This document shows, one piece after another, positions 1 through 6,861 of a DNA stretch of 22,709 nt. The stretch spans positions 1-22,709 of the forward strand of contig LIIK01000042.1 in assembly GCA_001421095.1 (NCBI GenBank). Reading direction: 5' to 3'. Position numbers and translations under genes: made by a program. The first letter of the stretch is position 1, and the number at the start of each line of letters is the position of its first letter. Source of the stretch: Candidatus [Bacteroides] periocalifornicus (GTDB lineage: Bacteria; Bacteroidota; Bacteroidia; Bacteroidales; CAJPTX01). The notes under the pieces are model-generated. The model did no database searches. It was given only the letters and a program-made list of their open reading frames with translations, and was not told the origin of the DNA.

Positions 1-1
1 G

Positions 2-220
2 GCGACCGTGGGCACAGGCGCCACCACTACCGCCGCCACCACGGAGAGCGCGACGCGGCATGCCACGTCGCTACAAACGCCCTCCACGCCTATCTCCCGA
101 TTCGCGGTGGCGGGTCGGCTGGCCGACCTGCCGCCCCGGGGGCGGCGGAAACCGCCCGTGGTTCGGGTGTACCACCGCCGCCTGCGGGTGGACATCTACT
201 CCGGGCCGCGACGACGGTGA
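2..220 (+). CDS. C-terminal fragment of a DUF6266-like protein (5' end outside window)
   Basis: The reading frame is open from the left edge to TGA at 218-220, so the gene starts outside the window. Its last ~35 residues (AGRLADLPPRGRRK ... VDIYSGPRRR) align with the C-terminus of the intact DUF6266-like protein at 5369-6127 (TGKLADLPPAKRKN ... VDVYSGRRE), so the two are paralogues. The preceding part is low-complexity Thr/Ala (GTGATTTAATTES). It is followed by residues encoded by a palindromic repeat at 50-74, which is also found in the intergenic regions. An ATG-like GTG at 8 is unlikely to be the real start. The function of DUF6266 is unknown. Whether the gene upstream is intact cannot be seen. 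The similarity between the two C-termini is direct observation; the family name is from recognition of the longer copy. Confidence 0.6.
   Translation, partial: ATVGTGATTTAATTESATRHATSLQTPSTPISRFAVAGRLADLPPRGRRKPPVVRVYHRRLRVDIYSGPRRR
50..74. repeat. Family-1 palindrome inside a coding frame
   Basis: An imperfect palindrome (GACGCGGCATGCCACGTC core) followed by GCTACAAACGC. This is the inverted form of the GCGTTTGTAGCGACGT units at about 275, 844 and 6706. It is translated in frame in the DUF6266-like C-terminus as roughly ATRHATSLQT. Confidence 0.75.
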
Positions 221-278
221 GGGGGCGTACCGATCCCCGTGGCCGGGATGGTCGAAGTTTGGGGCACCGGGTGCGTTT

Positions 279-300
279 GTAGCGACGTGGAGCGTCGCGA
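279..300. repeat. Solo family-1 palindrome
   Basis: GTAGCGACGTGGAGCGTCGC, preceded by GTGCGTTT, matches the solo-unit form GCGTTTGTAGCGACGTGG also seen at 844 and 6706. It is a diverged copy of the GACGCGGC/GCCGCGTC palindrome. Confidence 0.65.
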
Positions 301-367
301 TTAGGGGGCCGCATCGCACTACCCAAAAACGCTCGGTCTGGCGCAATGGTATCCCCGCAATGCCGAC

Positions 368-412
368 TGTAGGGGCGGGGTCTTCGCGGTTTTCGCAAAG
401 ATTCCCCCGCCC
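368..412. repeat. Diverged family-2 GC-rich palindrome
   Basis: GTAGGGGCGGGG on the left and CCCCCGCCC on the right surround a loop. The arms resemble the TAGGGGCG/CGCCCTA arms of the clearer copies at 902-977 and 6862-6938, but the central CGAGCG part is not conserved. Confidence 0.45.
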
Positions 413-505
413 ACCCTGTCCACCATATGCGCGCACCCTTATTATCGGATTCCTCCCTTCCCTGCGGTGATCGTCCACATGGGCATGTTGGCGTGGGTGG
501 CGCTC

Positions 506-530
506 GTAGCGACGTGGAGCGCCGCAATGC
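506..530. repeat. Solo family-1 palindrome (diverged)
   Basis: GTAGCGACGTGGAGCGCCGC is a diverged half-palindromic unit of the same family. It lies only ~30 bp upstream of the MITE-like element at 561. Confidence 0.55.
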
Positions 531-560
531 AATTAAGAGACCGCACCGCATTCTGCGTAA

Positions 561-752
561 ACGACGCGGCGCACCGCGTCGCTACGTCCTTCGAGGAACG
601 GGAGAATAGGTTTTAAACCACCGTATTCCAAAAGGGAACCGCGGCGAAAGGCCCGTATGGGTTCAATATTTACTAGGGTCTTCTGGTAAATAGATTCTAA
701 TCAGGCAATTACATTTCTCGAAGACGGTAGCGACGCGGCACGCCGCGTCGTG
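561..752 (+). repeat. MITE-like element, copy A (~192 bp, terminal inverted repeats)
   Basis: The left end (ACGACGCGGCGCACCGCG, then TCGCTACGTCCTTCGAG) is an imperfect inverted copy of the right end (CTCGAAGACGGTAGCGACG, then CGGCACGCCGCGTCGTG). The inverted repeats span about 36-40 bp and each tip is itself a palindrome. The interior (GCGAAAGGCCCGTATGGGTT ... TAATCAGGCAATT) matches copy B at 1053-1252 in the same orientation, copy C at 4989-5221 inverted, and the half copy at 18905-19024. No open frame of useful length lies within, so if it moved it was non-autonomous. I could not see a clear target-site duplication. Confidence 0.75.
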
Positions 753-843
753 ATAAAGACCGTGGATCTTCATGGATGGATGGCGAGGCTGGCATGGTAT
801 CCTCTCCGTGAAGGTGGGGCGCGCATGCGCATATGAGGAAGGC

Positions 844-870
844 GTTTGTAGCGACGTGGCGTGCCGCGCT
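844..870. repeat. Solo family-1 palindrome
   Basis: GGCGTTTGTAGCGACGTGGC followed by GTGCCGCG. It is nearly identical to the unit at 6707-6738. Both copies are followed some way downstream by the same CTATCAATT...family-2 block, so a larger composite seems to have been duplicated. Confidence 0.7.
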
Positions 871-901
871 CCCTACCGCCGCTCACGGTAGAAAATCACC
901 C

Positions 902-977
902 TTCTATCAATTGGCGAGATTGCCCATCGCCGCTTGGTAGGGGAGGTGCCGAGCGCAGCGAGTGCCCTCCCTAACCA
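902..977. repeat. Family-2 repeat, copy 1 (~76 bp)
   Basis: TTCTATCAATTGGCGAGATT, a short spacer, then TTGGTAGGGGAGGTGCCGAG and CGCAGCGAGTGCCCTCCCTA. It matches 6862-6938 nearly base for base apart from a few substitutions. The second half is an imperfect palindrome with a CGAGCGxAGCGAG centre. Confidence 0.75.
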
Positions 978-1052
978 ATGCGGTGTGCCCCTTCCCGTGC
1001 CGCGTCGTTGTGAAAACCGTAAGGTCCCCTAGGTGGGAGGCGTGAAGGGGGG

Positions 1053-1252
1053 ATCACGATGCGGCGCGCCGCGTCGCTACCTCCTCCGAGAAACGGGAAA
1101 ATAGATTTTTTAAACCGCCGCATTCCAAAAGGGGAATCGCTGCGAAAGGCCCGGATGGGGTCATTTTTTTATAGGGTTCTTCTGGTAAATCGTTTCTAAT
1201 CAGGCAATCCCATTTCTCGAAGACGGTAGCGACGCGGCGCGCCGCGTCGTGA
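1053..1252 (+). repeat. MITE-like element, copy B (~200 bp)
   Basis: The same architecture and orientation as 561-752. The left tip is CACGATGCGGCGCGCCGCGT followed by CGCTACCTCCTCCGAGAAA. The interior is ATTCCAAAAGGGGAATCGCT ... TTCTTCTGGTAAATCG ... TAATCAGGCAATCC. The right tip is TTTCTCGAAGACGGTAGCGA followed by a perfect GACGCGGCGCGCCGCGTC palindrome. Its interior differs from copy A by small indels and substitutions, so the two copies are old or arose independently. No coding capacity is visible. Confidence 0.75.
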
Positions 1253-1398
1253 TTAGAAGACCGCGTCGCGCCCCTAAACGCCGCGTCGCGTTCCGTGGTC
1301 TTATACCGCTACGTACTCCGTTCCTCCACCCCCTACAAATAAAAATGGGCGATGCGGCCAGGCCGCACCACCCATTATCATAATCAATGCTCGCCTGC

Positions 1399-1899
1399 CT
1401 AGAGCGCGTAGCCCTGCAGCTGGCTGGCCAAGCGACGACGCGAGAAAAAGATCCGGCTCTTCACCGTGCCTATGCAGAGGTCAAGCTCGTCGGCAATCTC
1501 GCGGTACTTGAAACCCGCGCTGTGCATCAGGAGCGGCAGCCTGAAGCTGGGCGCCAAGGCATCTATGGCCCCCGCTACCTCGGTGTAGCCCAGGTTAGCA
1601 TCTGCGGTCTCGGCACTCTCACGACTGTTGAGCAGCCGCTGATCGTCAGTATCATCAAAAGTGGTGCTCCGGCGTGAAAGACGACGGTAGCTGTTGATGA
1701 ATGTATTGCGCATAATGGTGAACGCCCAGGCCTTCAGGTTGGTGTTGTCGCGGTACGACTCCTGAAATGTGAGGGCGCGGAGGTAGGTCTCCTGCAGGAG
1801 ATCTCGGGCATCGTCTGCGTTCGTAGTGAGGCTACGGGCGAAACGGAGTAGGCTGGGTTCAAGGGCCACTAGCTGGCTACGAAAATCCTGCGTTACCAT
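1399..1899 (-). CDS. ECF-type RNA polymerase sigma factor
   Basis: A 166-aa sigma-70 family protein of extracytoplasmic-function type that would redirect RNA polymerase to a specific set of promoters. Region 2 is seen as DDARDLLQETYLRAL (residues 29-43) followed by LKAWAFTIMRNTFINSYRR. Region 4 is GFKYREIADELDLCIGTVKS (about 129-148) followed by RIFFSRRRL, a helix-turn-helix. A longer frame runs to 1998, but the promoter (TACCTTTG on the minus strand at 1945-1952) lies inside that extension, so I take the ATG at 1897-1899 as the start. No anti-sigma gene sits next to it. The downstream side is repeats and the upstream neighbour is the divergent DUF5686 gene. Its regulon cannot be read from this window. 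The family call is firm. Confidence 0.92.
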   Translation of the reverse strand: MVTQDFRSQLVALEPSLLRFARSLTTNADDARDLLQETYLRALTFQESYRDNTNLKAWAFTIMRNTFINSYRRLSRRSTTFDDTDDQRLLNSRESAETADANLGYTEVAGAIDALAPSFRLPLLMHSAGFKYREIADELDLCIGTVKSRIFFSRRRLASQLQGYAL

Positions 1900-1944
1900 A
1901 GCTGTAGGGTTTGTATTTTGTACAATGTCTAAATAACCACAGTG

Positions 1945-1976
1945 CAAAGGTAGGCCGATTGCGCGAATCCACCAAA
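1945..1976 (-). promoter_or_regulatory. Bacteroidota promoter for the ECF sigma gene
   Basis: On the minus strand, TTTG (plus 1973-1976), 20 bp, then TACCTTTG (plus 1945-1952). This fits the Bacteroidota -33/-7 consensus. Transcription would begin about 40 nt before the ATG at 1899, and this decides the shorter start. Confidence 0.75.
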
Positions 1977-2250
1977 TTCTACCACCCCTAAATCGCAAGC
2001 TAAAATACGCAACTACTGATAATCAGACCCTAGAGAAAACGGGGCAGGATAAATTGGATGTAATTTAAACACTATCTAAATAATTAATGCAGGGAAAGCC
2101 CACCCCTTTCAAAGGGTTGAGCCCCGCCGGCGCTTTGGCCAAGGCCTCTACATGAACTGGCGGCATACTCCTTAGTAATTACGACGGTACTACGGATTCG
2201 GGTGCCGAAAGCATCGACAAGCCCCCCACCTCGGTTGCCGAGATTTTCAT

Positions 2251-2258
2251 TACATTTG
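2251..2258 (+). promoter_or_regulatory. -7-like element upstream of the DUF5686 gene
   Basis: TACATTTG fits TAnnTTTG and lies ~55 nt before the start codon. No TTG/TTTG is found at the usual 19-21 bp distance upstream, so support is partial. Confidence 0.4.
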
Positions 2259-2312
2259 CCATGCGTTAAAAACCTAATGTCGGCATAGGAATACTCCCCG
2301 GCAAGACCTCAA

Positions 2313-4754
2313 ATGCTCGATACGGCAATGAGACGCAACTCTACCCGTCTGGCGATTCTGGGCGCCCTAACCTTTATCTTGAGCTGCGCAGCATACGGGC
2401 AGCACGCGCTACACGGGCAATTCCTCGACTCGGCAACGGGCAAGCCTCTCCCCTTTGTGAACGCGGTATACGATGAACTCGGGCACGGTTTTACCAGCGA
2501 CCTCCAGGGGCGTTTCGCCATTCAGGCCAAAGAGCCTATACGCCAGCTTACGGTATCATACATCGGCTATCGGACTGCGCGAATCCCGGTAGACGAGCAG
2601 GCGCGCCGCGATGGGATCAGGGTTAAACTTGCGCCCGTAGAGACCGCCATAGAGCAGGTGGTGGTTCGGGCGAGCGAGAACCCCGCGCTGCGCATCCTTC
2701 GGCAGGTGCTAGCTGCCAAAAAACGGCACGATCCCGATGGGCTGGAGGGCTACGGATTCACCGCCTACTCTAAGCTCACGGCCTTCGCAGATCAAATAAA
2801 GAAGGCCCATCGGATCAAGAAGCTCGCCTACATCCCGACAGATGAGACGCAAGGGCGCAACCAGCTCATGGTGAACGAGACCGTGGTAAAGCATGACTAT
2901 CTGCAAGGGCAGCACTCAAACAGCGTAATAGCCAGCAGAACCAGCGGCTTTCAACGATTCTCGCTCCCCATACTCCCCAGTAGCTTCCAGTCGCTCTCCT
3001 TCTACTCCCCAGAGCTAGAACTCCTGGGGAAAAAGTACCTCAACCCCCTATCAGAAGCCGGGCTGGGGCAATACTGGTTTCGGCTTCGCGACACGATGAT
3101 CGACAGCCAGGGCGACACGGTGTTCACCATCACCTTCCGCCCGCGCAATGAATCGAACCCCAACAGCATTACGGGCTCTCTCTACATCAACACCCACGAC
3201 TACGCCCTCCAGCATGCTATGGCTCAAAACACCGTTTCGCTTATCAGCGGTTTCAACTTTGAGGTAAAGCAACGCTACACGCTGTATGGCGATTCGATTC
3301 GCATAGCCGACGAGCTACGCAGCACCGTTTGGAGCACTGAGAGCCAGCTCATCATGGAGGTGGAGTCATACCTAAAGGATGTTTCGCTGCTCCCACCTCC
3401 CCCCAAGCGCACATGGATGCTAGCCGATGTGGATTTTGGCGGGAGGGTAGGCGCTGCGCATGACAGCCTGCTCGCGAATCACAGAACCACAGAGCTGACC
3501 CAGGCCGACTCCATCACCTACAGGATTGTAGATAGCGTGGGGGAGGCCGAAAAGCTCGACAATAAGATCGAGAAGTTCGCCCCCATAATGGAGGGGCAAA
3601 TCCCGATAGGGCCTGTGAATCTGGACCTCTCCAAGATTTTGGAATTCAACTACTTCGAGCGGGTTCGCCTTGGCCTGGGGCTGGTGACCAATGAGCGGCT
3701 CATCCGCAGGGTTCGGCTTGGGGGATACGGTGCTTACGGATTTCACGATAGGCATTGGAAATACGGGGGGAGCGTAAGATTCCGTCTGCACCCAGCCACT
3801 GACACCTATCTACAGGCTAGCTACCAGCACGATGTGGCGGTACCCGGGGAGCGAACGGAGGACAGGTGGTTCGGACGCTACCTCTCCAGGCTATACATCG
3901 CGCACATGGACTACACCACGCGGCATGAGGTGGTACTCGCCTGGCGCACGCCAGGGCGACTACGATTCTGGCTATCGGGCCGGTACGAACGGGTAAAAAA
4001 CCTCACCGGGCTGGGATTCACCACCCTAACCCCAGATAATATCAAGCGGGGCGGCAGCGCAGACTACCGGCTCGGAATTGCAGCATTCGGGGTCCGCTGG
4101 GCCCCCAAGTCATACCTCGCCCTTTTCCCCGACGGGCTAACCGAGATGGGGGCTGGCTCTCCCGTGCTAAGGCTGCAGTCCGAAGTCGGGTTTGCCTGGG
4201 GCGACTGGGCAAGGCACTACTACCGAGGGCATGCAGAGCTGCTACACACGGCGAATTCGGCCATTTACGGCACGCTCCACACCCGGCTAAACGGAATGGT
4301 GGTGCTGGGCAACTACCCGCTAGCAAGGGGATTCCTAACCAGTGGTGGTGGTGGAGATCGGTTCAACTACCTGTACTACAACTCCTTCGTCACCATACTC
4401 CCTGGAGAATTCTACCACGATGCGCAAGTGGAGTGGCATGCGCTGTACAACAGCCGGCCGTGGGGGAGCATCCCCATCACCGAGAAATGGCAGCCGAGCC
4501 TAGCCGTGGCCGCCAATGCGGGCTGGGGTATCCAATGGAACGCCACCATGAGGGCCGATGGGCATCGCTACCCCGATATGCGCCTTGGCTACTACGAGGT
4601 GGGGCTAGGCCTGGCAGACCCGCTACCCATAGCCCAATTGCTCCCGATAAGCACACTCTACTGCCTGTGCTACTACCGGGTAGGCCCCTACATGGATGCG
4701 AATTGGATGCGTAACCTAGCCTTCGTCCTCACGGCAGAAACCACGCTTTTCTGA
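2313..4754 (+). CDS. DUF5686 / carboxypeptidase-regulatory-like outer-membrane protein
   Basis: An 813-aa exported protein. The N-terminus is a signal peptide (RRNSTRLAILGALTFILS, cleavage likely after AYGQ near residue 30). Residues ~33-115 form a carboxypeptidase D regulatory-like beta domain (HGQFLDSATGKPLPFVNAVY ... VSYIGYRTARIPV), as found at the N-terminus of many Bacteroidota TonB-linked and surface proteins. The rest (DUF5686) is rich in alternating aromatic strands and ends in a terminal phenylalanine (AETTLF), consistent with an outer-membrane beta-barrel. Length fits the family, which is usually ~800-850 aa. The alternative start at 2328 (MRRNSTRL) gives a more typical signal peptide. 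The molecular function of DUF5686 is not established; a structural or transport role in the outer membrane is inference. It lies divergent from the ECF sigma gene and is followed by a repeat-rich gap. Confidence 0.85.
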   Translation: MLDTAMRRNSTRLAILGALTFILSCAAYGQHALHGQFLDSATGKPLPFVNAVYDELGHGFTSDLQGRFAIQAKEPIRQLTVSYIGYRTARIPVDEQARRDGIRVKLAPVETAIEQVVVRASENPALRILRQVLAAKKRHDPDGLEGYGFTAYSKLTAFADQIKKAHRIKKLAYIPTDETQGRNQLMVNETVVKHDYLQGQHSNSVIASRTSGFQRFSLPILPSSFQSLSFYSPELELLGKKYLNPLSEAGLGQYWFRLRDTMIDSQGDTVFTITFRPRNESNPNSITGSLYINTHDYALQHAMAQNTVSLISGFNFEVKQRYTLYGDSIRIADELRSTVWSTESQLIMEVESYLKDVSLLPPPPKRTWMLADVDFGGRVGAAHDSLLANHRTTELTQADSITYRIVDSVGEAEKLDNKIEKFAPIMEGQIPIGPVNLDLSKILEFNYFERVRLGLGLVTNERLIRRVRLGGYGAYGFHDRHWKYGGSVRFRLHPATDTYLQASYQHDVAVPGERTEDRWFGRYLSRLYIAHMDYTTRHEVVLAWRTPGRLRFWLSGRYERVKNLTGLGFTTLTPDNIKRGGSADYRLGIAAFGVRWAPKSYLALFPDGLTEMGAGSPVLRLQSEVGFAWGDWARHYYRGHAELLHTANSAIYGTLHTRLNGMVVLGNYPLARGFLTSGGGGDRFNYLYYNSFVTILPGEFYHDAQVEWHALYNSRPWGSIPITEKWQPSLAVAANAGWGIQWNATMRADGHRYPDMRLGYYEVGLGLADPLPIAQLLPISTLYCLCYYRVGPYMDANWMRNLAFVLTAETTLF

Positions 4755-4863
4755 CGGGGCGCCCGAAACGATCCACATTCGCGATGCTACCGGATGGATG
4801 GGCACACGCTCGGCTCGGCAAGGCCCATGCGATGGAATGGATGGGATACGTTTATTGGGGCAG

Positions 4864-4910
4864 TGGGCGGGCACTCGAGGGTGGGCGGGCAACTCTCGGC
4901 CCGCCCCTAC
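4864..4910. repeat. Family-2 GC-rich palindrome (variant)
   Basis: GGGCGGGCACTCGAGG followed by GTGGGCGGGCAACTCTCGG and CCCGCCCCTAC. Read on the minus strand it begins GTAGGGGCGGGCCGAG and ends GAGTGCCCGCCC, as in the copy at 6895-6936, with a longer centre. Confidence 0.55.
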
Positions 4911-4988
4911 AGCTCCTCCCCAACCAAGAGCGCAATGGCCAATCTCGACAATTGTTCGACATGGGATTCTCTTCGGCGGCCTACAAAA

Positions 4989-5221
4989 ACGACGCGGCAC
5001 GCCGCGTCGCTACGGTCTTCGAGAAATGGAATTGCTTGGTTGAAAGGTCTGTACCAACAAAAGGCCCCCCCCATAAAGGATTGAACCCATCCGAGACTTT
5101 TACAGAGGGCTTGCGCATCCCCCCTTTGTCGTGGTTCCTTCCCTTCTTGAAATTATGAAAGCTTCAATCAAGCACGTACAATTATTCGAAGGCTGTAGCG
5201 ACGCGGCGTGCCGCGTCGTTT
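4989..5221 (-). repeat. MITE-like element, copy C (~233 bp, inverted relative to A and B)
   Basis: The left end (ACGACGCGGCACGCCGCGTC then GCTACGGTCTTCGAGAAATG) and the right end (CGAAGGCTGTAGCGACGCGG then CGTGCCGCGTCGTT) are inverted copies over about 40 bp, and similarity continues inward to ~60 bp (TTGCTTGGTTGAAAG versus CTTCAATCAAGCA). The left half matches the reverse complement of the right half of copy A, including AATATTGAACCCATACGGGC-like sequence (here GGATTGAACCCATCCGAG). This is the longest copy and has the best-preserved terminal inverted repeats. An 8-C run lies at 5065-5072. No coding capacity. Confidence 0.75.
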
Positions 5222-5328
5222 AGGTGGCCTTTTGCAGATGTTTCCCAGTAGATAAAGGTGAATTCGTAATTTTAATAATATTTTAATGATGTTTGAGTAT
5301 TCCCCATTCCCGTCATCTTTTTAGGTAT

Positions 5329-5336
5329 TACCTTTG
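5329..5336 (+). promoter_or_regulatory. -7-like element for the DUF6266-aroK pair
   Basis: TACCTTTG 33 nt before the ATG at 5369 is a good match to the Bacteroidota -7 box. The -33 box is not obvious at the expected distance. Confidence 0.5.
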
Positions 5337-5368
5337 CGCCGATTTAAACACCTAACACATCACACATC

Positions 5369-6127
5369 ATGGCGATTGCAATACCCCACCGTCCACGGTA
5401 CCGAGACCGCGGGCTGCCTATCTACTACCTGGTGGATGGGCGTATGATCTTGCGGAGCCGTCCGCGCGAGGTGCACGATCCTCGTACTCCCGCCCAGCTA
5501 CGCCAACGGCTCCGGCTACGCGTGGCTTCCACCTTCCTCAAGGGATTTCAGCCCATGGTGGCGCAGGGATTTTCGCCTGAGATACAGGAGAATTTCCGCA
5601 AGGTGGGGGCTTACCAGCAGGCGCTGGGGCACCTTATGCGGAATGCCCTGGTAGAGACCCCCGACGGGTTCGCGGTGGATACTGCACGGGTTCAGCTTGC
5701 CGAAGGGCGCACTAATCCGCTTGGGACGATTCGGGCTGCGCGAGCTGGTGGACGGCTACGGGTGGCCTGGAGCAACTCGCTACCATCTGGCTGCCAGCAG
5801 CTGCTGGTGGGCGTATGGTCTCGTGGCCATGCGCAGCCGCTTTGCCAGTGCATAGAAATCTCGCCCGATAAGCAGAGCGTAACGCTCTCGCTCCCGAGCG
5901 GATGGGCTACCGATACGCTCGACGTGTGGGTAGCCCCTTGGGGGCCAGGTGCGCGGGCGCGCTATGAGTCTCAGCACATCGTATCTGCTGTGGGAGGCGC
6001 GGTGCAACCCCTGCCTACTGGTAAGCTGGCCGACCTCCCGCCTGCCAAGCGGAAAAATTCAACCTTTGGTGTGGCGAGGCGACGACGGGTAAGGGTGGTG
6101 GATGTGTATTCTGGACGGCGAGAATGA
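5369..6127 (+). CDS. DUF6266-like protein
   Basis: A 252-aa protein, a little longer than the roughly 200-215 aa usual for the family. The N-terminal part has the family's pattern: a short beta segment (YYLVDGRMILRSRPREV), then DPRTPAQLRQRLRLRVAST, then a hydrophobic stretch and a conserved region around GHLMRNALVETPDGFAVDTA. The C-terminal ~110 residues look like a fibronectin-type beta domain (LRVAWSNSLPSGCQQLLVGV ... LDVWVAPWG), ending in a basic tail (ARRRRVRVVDVYSGRRE) shared with the partial gene at 2-220. No signal peptide is visible. DUF6266 has no known function. Its stop at 6125-6127 lies within the possible N-terminus of aroK, so the two are probably cotranscribed. It could be a structural or phage-like accessory protein, but nothing here shows that. 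Confidence 0.72.
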   Translation: MAIAIPHRPRYRDRGLPIYYLVDGRMILRSRPREVHDPRTPAQLRQRLRLRVASTFLKGFQPMVAQGFSPEIQENFRKVGAYQQALGHLMRNALVETPDGFAVDTARVQLAEGRTNPLGTIRAARAGGRLRVAWSNSLPSGCQQLLVGVWSRGHAQPLCQCIEISPDKQSVTLSLPSGWATDTLDVWVAPWGPGARARYESQHIVSAVGGAVQPLPTGKLADLPPAKRKNSTFGVARRRRVRVVDVYSGRRE

Positions 6128-6134
6128 GGCGCTT

Positions 6135-6683
6135 ATGAATGGAATTCTCAGCGAGAAGGGTATAGCGTTCCCGGTTTTCCTCATAGGATTTATGGGGTCG
6201 GGCAAAAGCACTCTGGGTAGCTGGCTGGCCGCTAGGCTGAATGTGGATTTTGTAGATCTCGACAGGCTGGTGGAGGCTTGCGAAGGGATGCCCATACCGT
6301 TGATTTTCGCCCAGCGGGGAGAGGAGGCTTTCCGCGTGGCAGAGCGGCGGGCTCTTCTGGATTTCTGCCAGCAGGGGCGGCGCGTGGTGGTATCTACAGG
6401 GGGGGGGGCACCTTGCTATCGGGATAATCTCTTGCACATGCAGCGGGCGGGCACTACGGTTTACCTACAGCTGGCAGCCGAGGAGCTGGCTACTAGGCTG
6501 CGCGGGGTACAGGCCGAACGCCCTTTGCTGGCGGGGGTGCTCCCTGAGGCTCTGGCAGGGCATGTGGGGACGATGCTCGCGGCGCGTGAGCCATACTACA
6601 GCCAGGCGGACCTGGTGGTGGAGGCTGGGGTAGGGGGGATTCCCGATATCGGGGAGCAGGTTCTCAGGCTATTGCTGGGATAA
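6135..6683 (+). CDS. aroK: Shikimate kinase
   Basis: Phosphorylates shikimate to shikimate-3-phosphate with ATP in the cytoplasmic chorismate pathway. From the ATG at 6135 the protein is 182 aa, normal for the family. It shows a P-loop GFMGSGKST (18-26), the DxD motif VDLDRL (about 40-45) for magnesium and shikimate, FR at 66-67, the STGGGAP substrate-binding motif (88-93), ERPLL in the lid (128-132) and REPYY (151-155). A longer start at 6102 would overlap the DUF6266 gene by 26 bp. I prefer 6135 because GAGG at 6126-6129 is a plausible ribosome-binding site and the extra residues (MCILDGENEAL) are not family-like. The three glycines at 89-91 are encoded inside a run of ten G (6399-6408), an unusual slippage-prone tract. 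No terminator was seen after it. Confidence 0.93.
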   Translation: MNGILSEKGIAFPVFLIGFMGSGKSTLGSWLAARLNVDFVDLDRLVEACEGMPIPLIFAQRGEEAFRVAERRALLDFCQQGRRVVVSTGGGAPCYRDNLLHMQRAGTTVYLQLAAEELATRLRGVQAERPLLAGVLPEALAGHVGTMLAAREPYYSQADLVVEAGVGGIPDIGEQVLRLLLG

Positions 6684-6706
6684 ACTGGAGAATGCGGGGT
6701 CTATGG

Positions 6707-6738
6707 CGTTTGTAGCGACGTAGCGTGCCGCGTCGCGG
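6707..6738. repeat. Solo family-1 palindrome
   Basis: GGCGTTTGTAGCGACGTAGC followed by GTGCCGCGTCGC. It is the second copy of the unit at 844-870. It is followed by degraded repeats of CGCGGTTAT to about 6810. Confidence 0.7.
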
Positions 6739-6861
6739 TTATTATAATGCTGCGTCTTGATACTTAGCGTGCCGTATCGCGGTTATATGTCGCATCACGG
6801 TTATTATAATTCCGCGGTGTGATAAAGAATTTGCCGCGGGGTTTGCTGCAGAAAACCCCAT

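Larger units (their letters stand above)
221..1398. other. Repeat-rich region without a credible gene (1.18 kb)
   Basis: No open frame here resembles a protein; the frames that exist run through palindromic repeats on both strands. The stretch holds family-1 palindromes near 279, 506 and 844, two near-full MITE-like elements (561-752 and 1053-1252), GC-rich family-2 palindromes (368-412 and 902-977), and degenerate scraps of the same motif (999-1013, 1261-1290). It separates the DUF6266-like fragment from the convergently placed ECF sigma factor gene. I see no terminator with a clear U-tract for either. Confidence 0.7.
1900..2312. other. Divergent intergenic region (413 bp)
   Basis: Holds the sigma-gene promoter on its left and a -7-like TACATTTG at 2251-2258 for the DUF5686 gene on its right. 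The middle (about 1980-2240) has an AT-rich part (2030-2090) followed by a GC-rich part. I see no gene, repeat-family member or strong hairpin in it. Confidence 0.5.
4755..5368. other. Repeat-rich gap (614 bp)
   Basis: Contains a family-2 palindrome (4864-4910), MITE-like copy C (4989-5221), and an AT-rich run (5250-5325) that ends in a -7-like TACCTTTG at 5329-5336. Several open frames cross here but they run through the repeats and have no recognisable protein character. No U-tract terminator for the DUF5686 gene was found. Confidence 0.6.

Noticed and set aside
60..609. Several overlapping open frames on both strands (for example 60-470 + and 71-532 -)
   Set aside because: They run through palindromic repeats and over the real DUF6266-like frame; compositions are Arg/Pro-rich shadows with no family features.
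50..1252. CRISPR array from the repeated GACGCGGC palindromes
   Set aside because: Spacing is irregular, the units occur in both orientations and as ends of larger elements, and no cas genes are present.
4784..5158. Open frames of 81-124 aa between the DUF5686 and DUF6266-like genes
   Set aside because: They cover family-2 and MITE-like repeats and differ between frames only as shadows of GC-rich palindromes.
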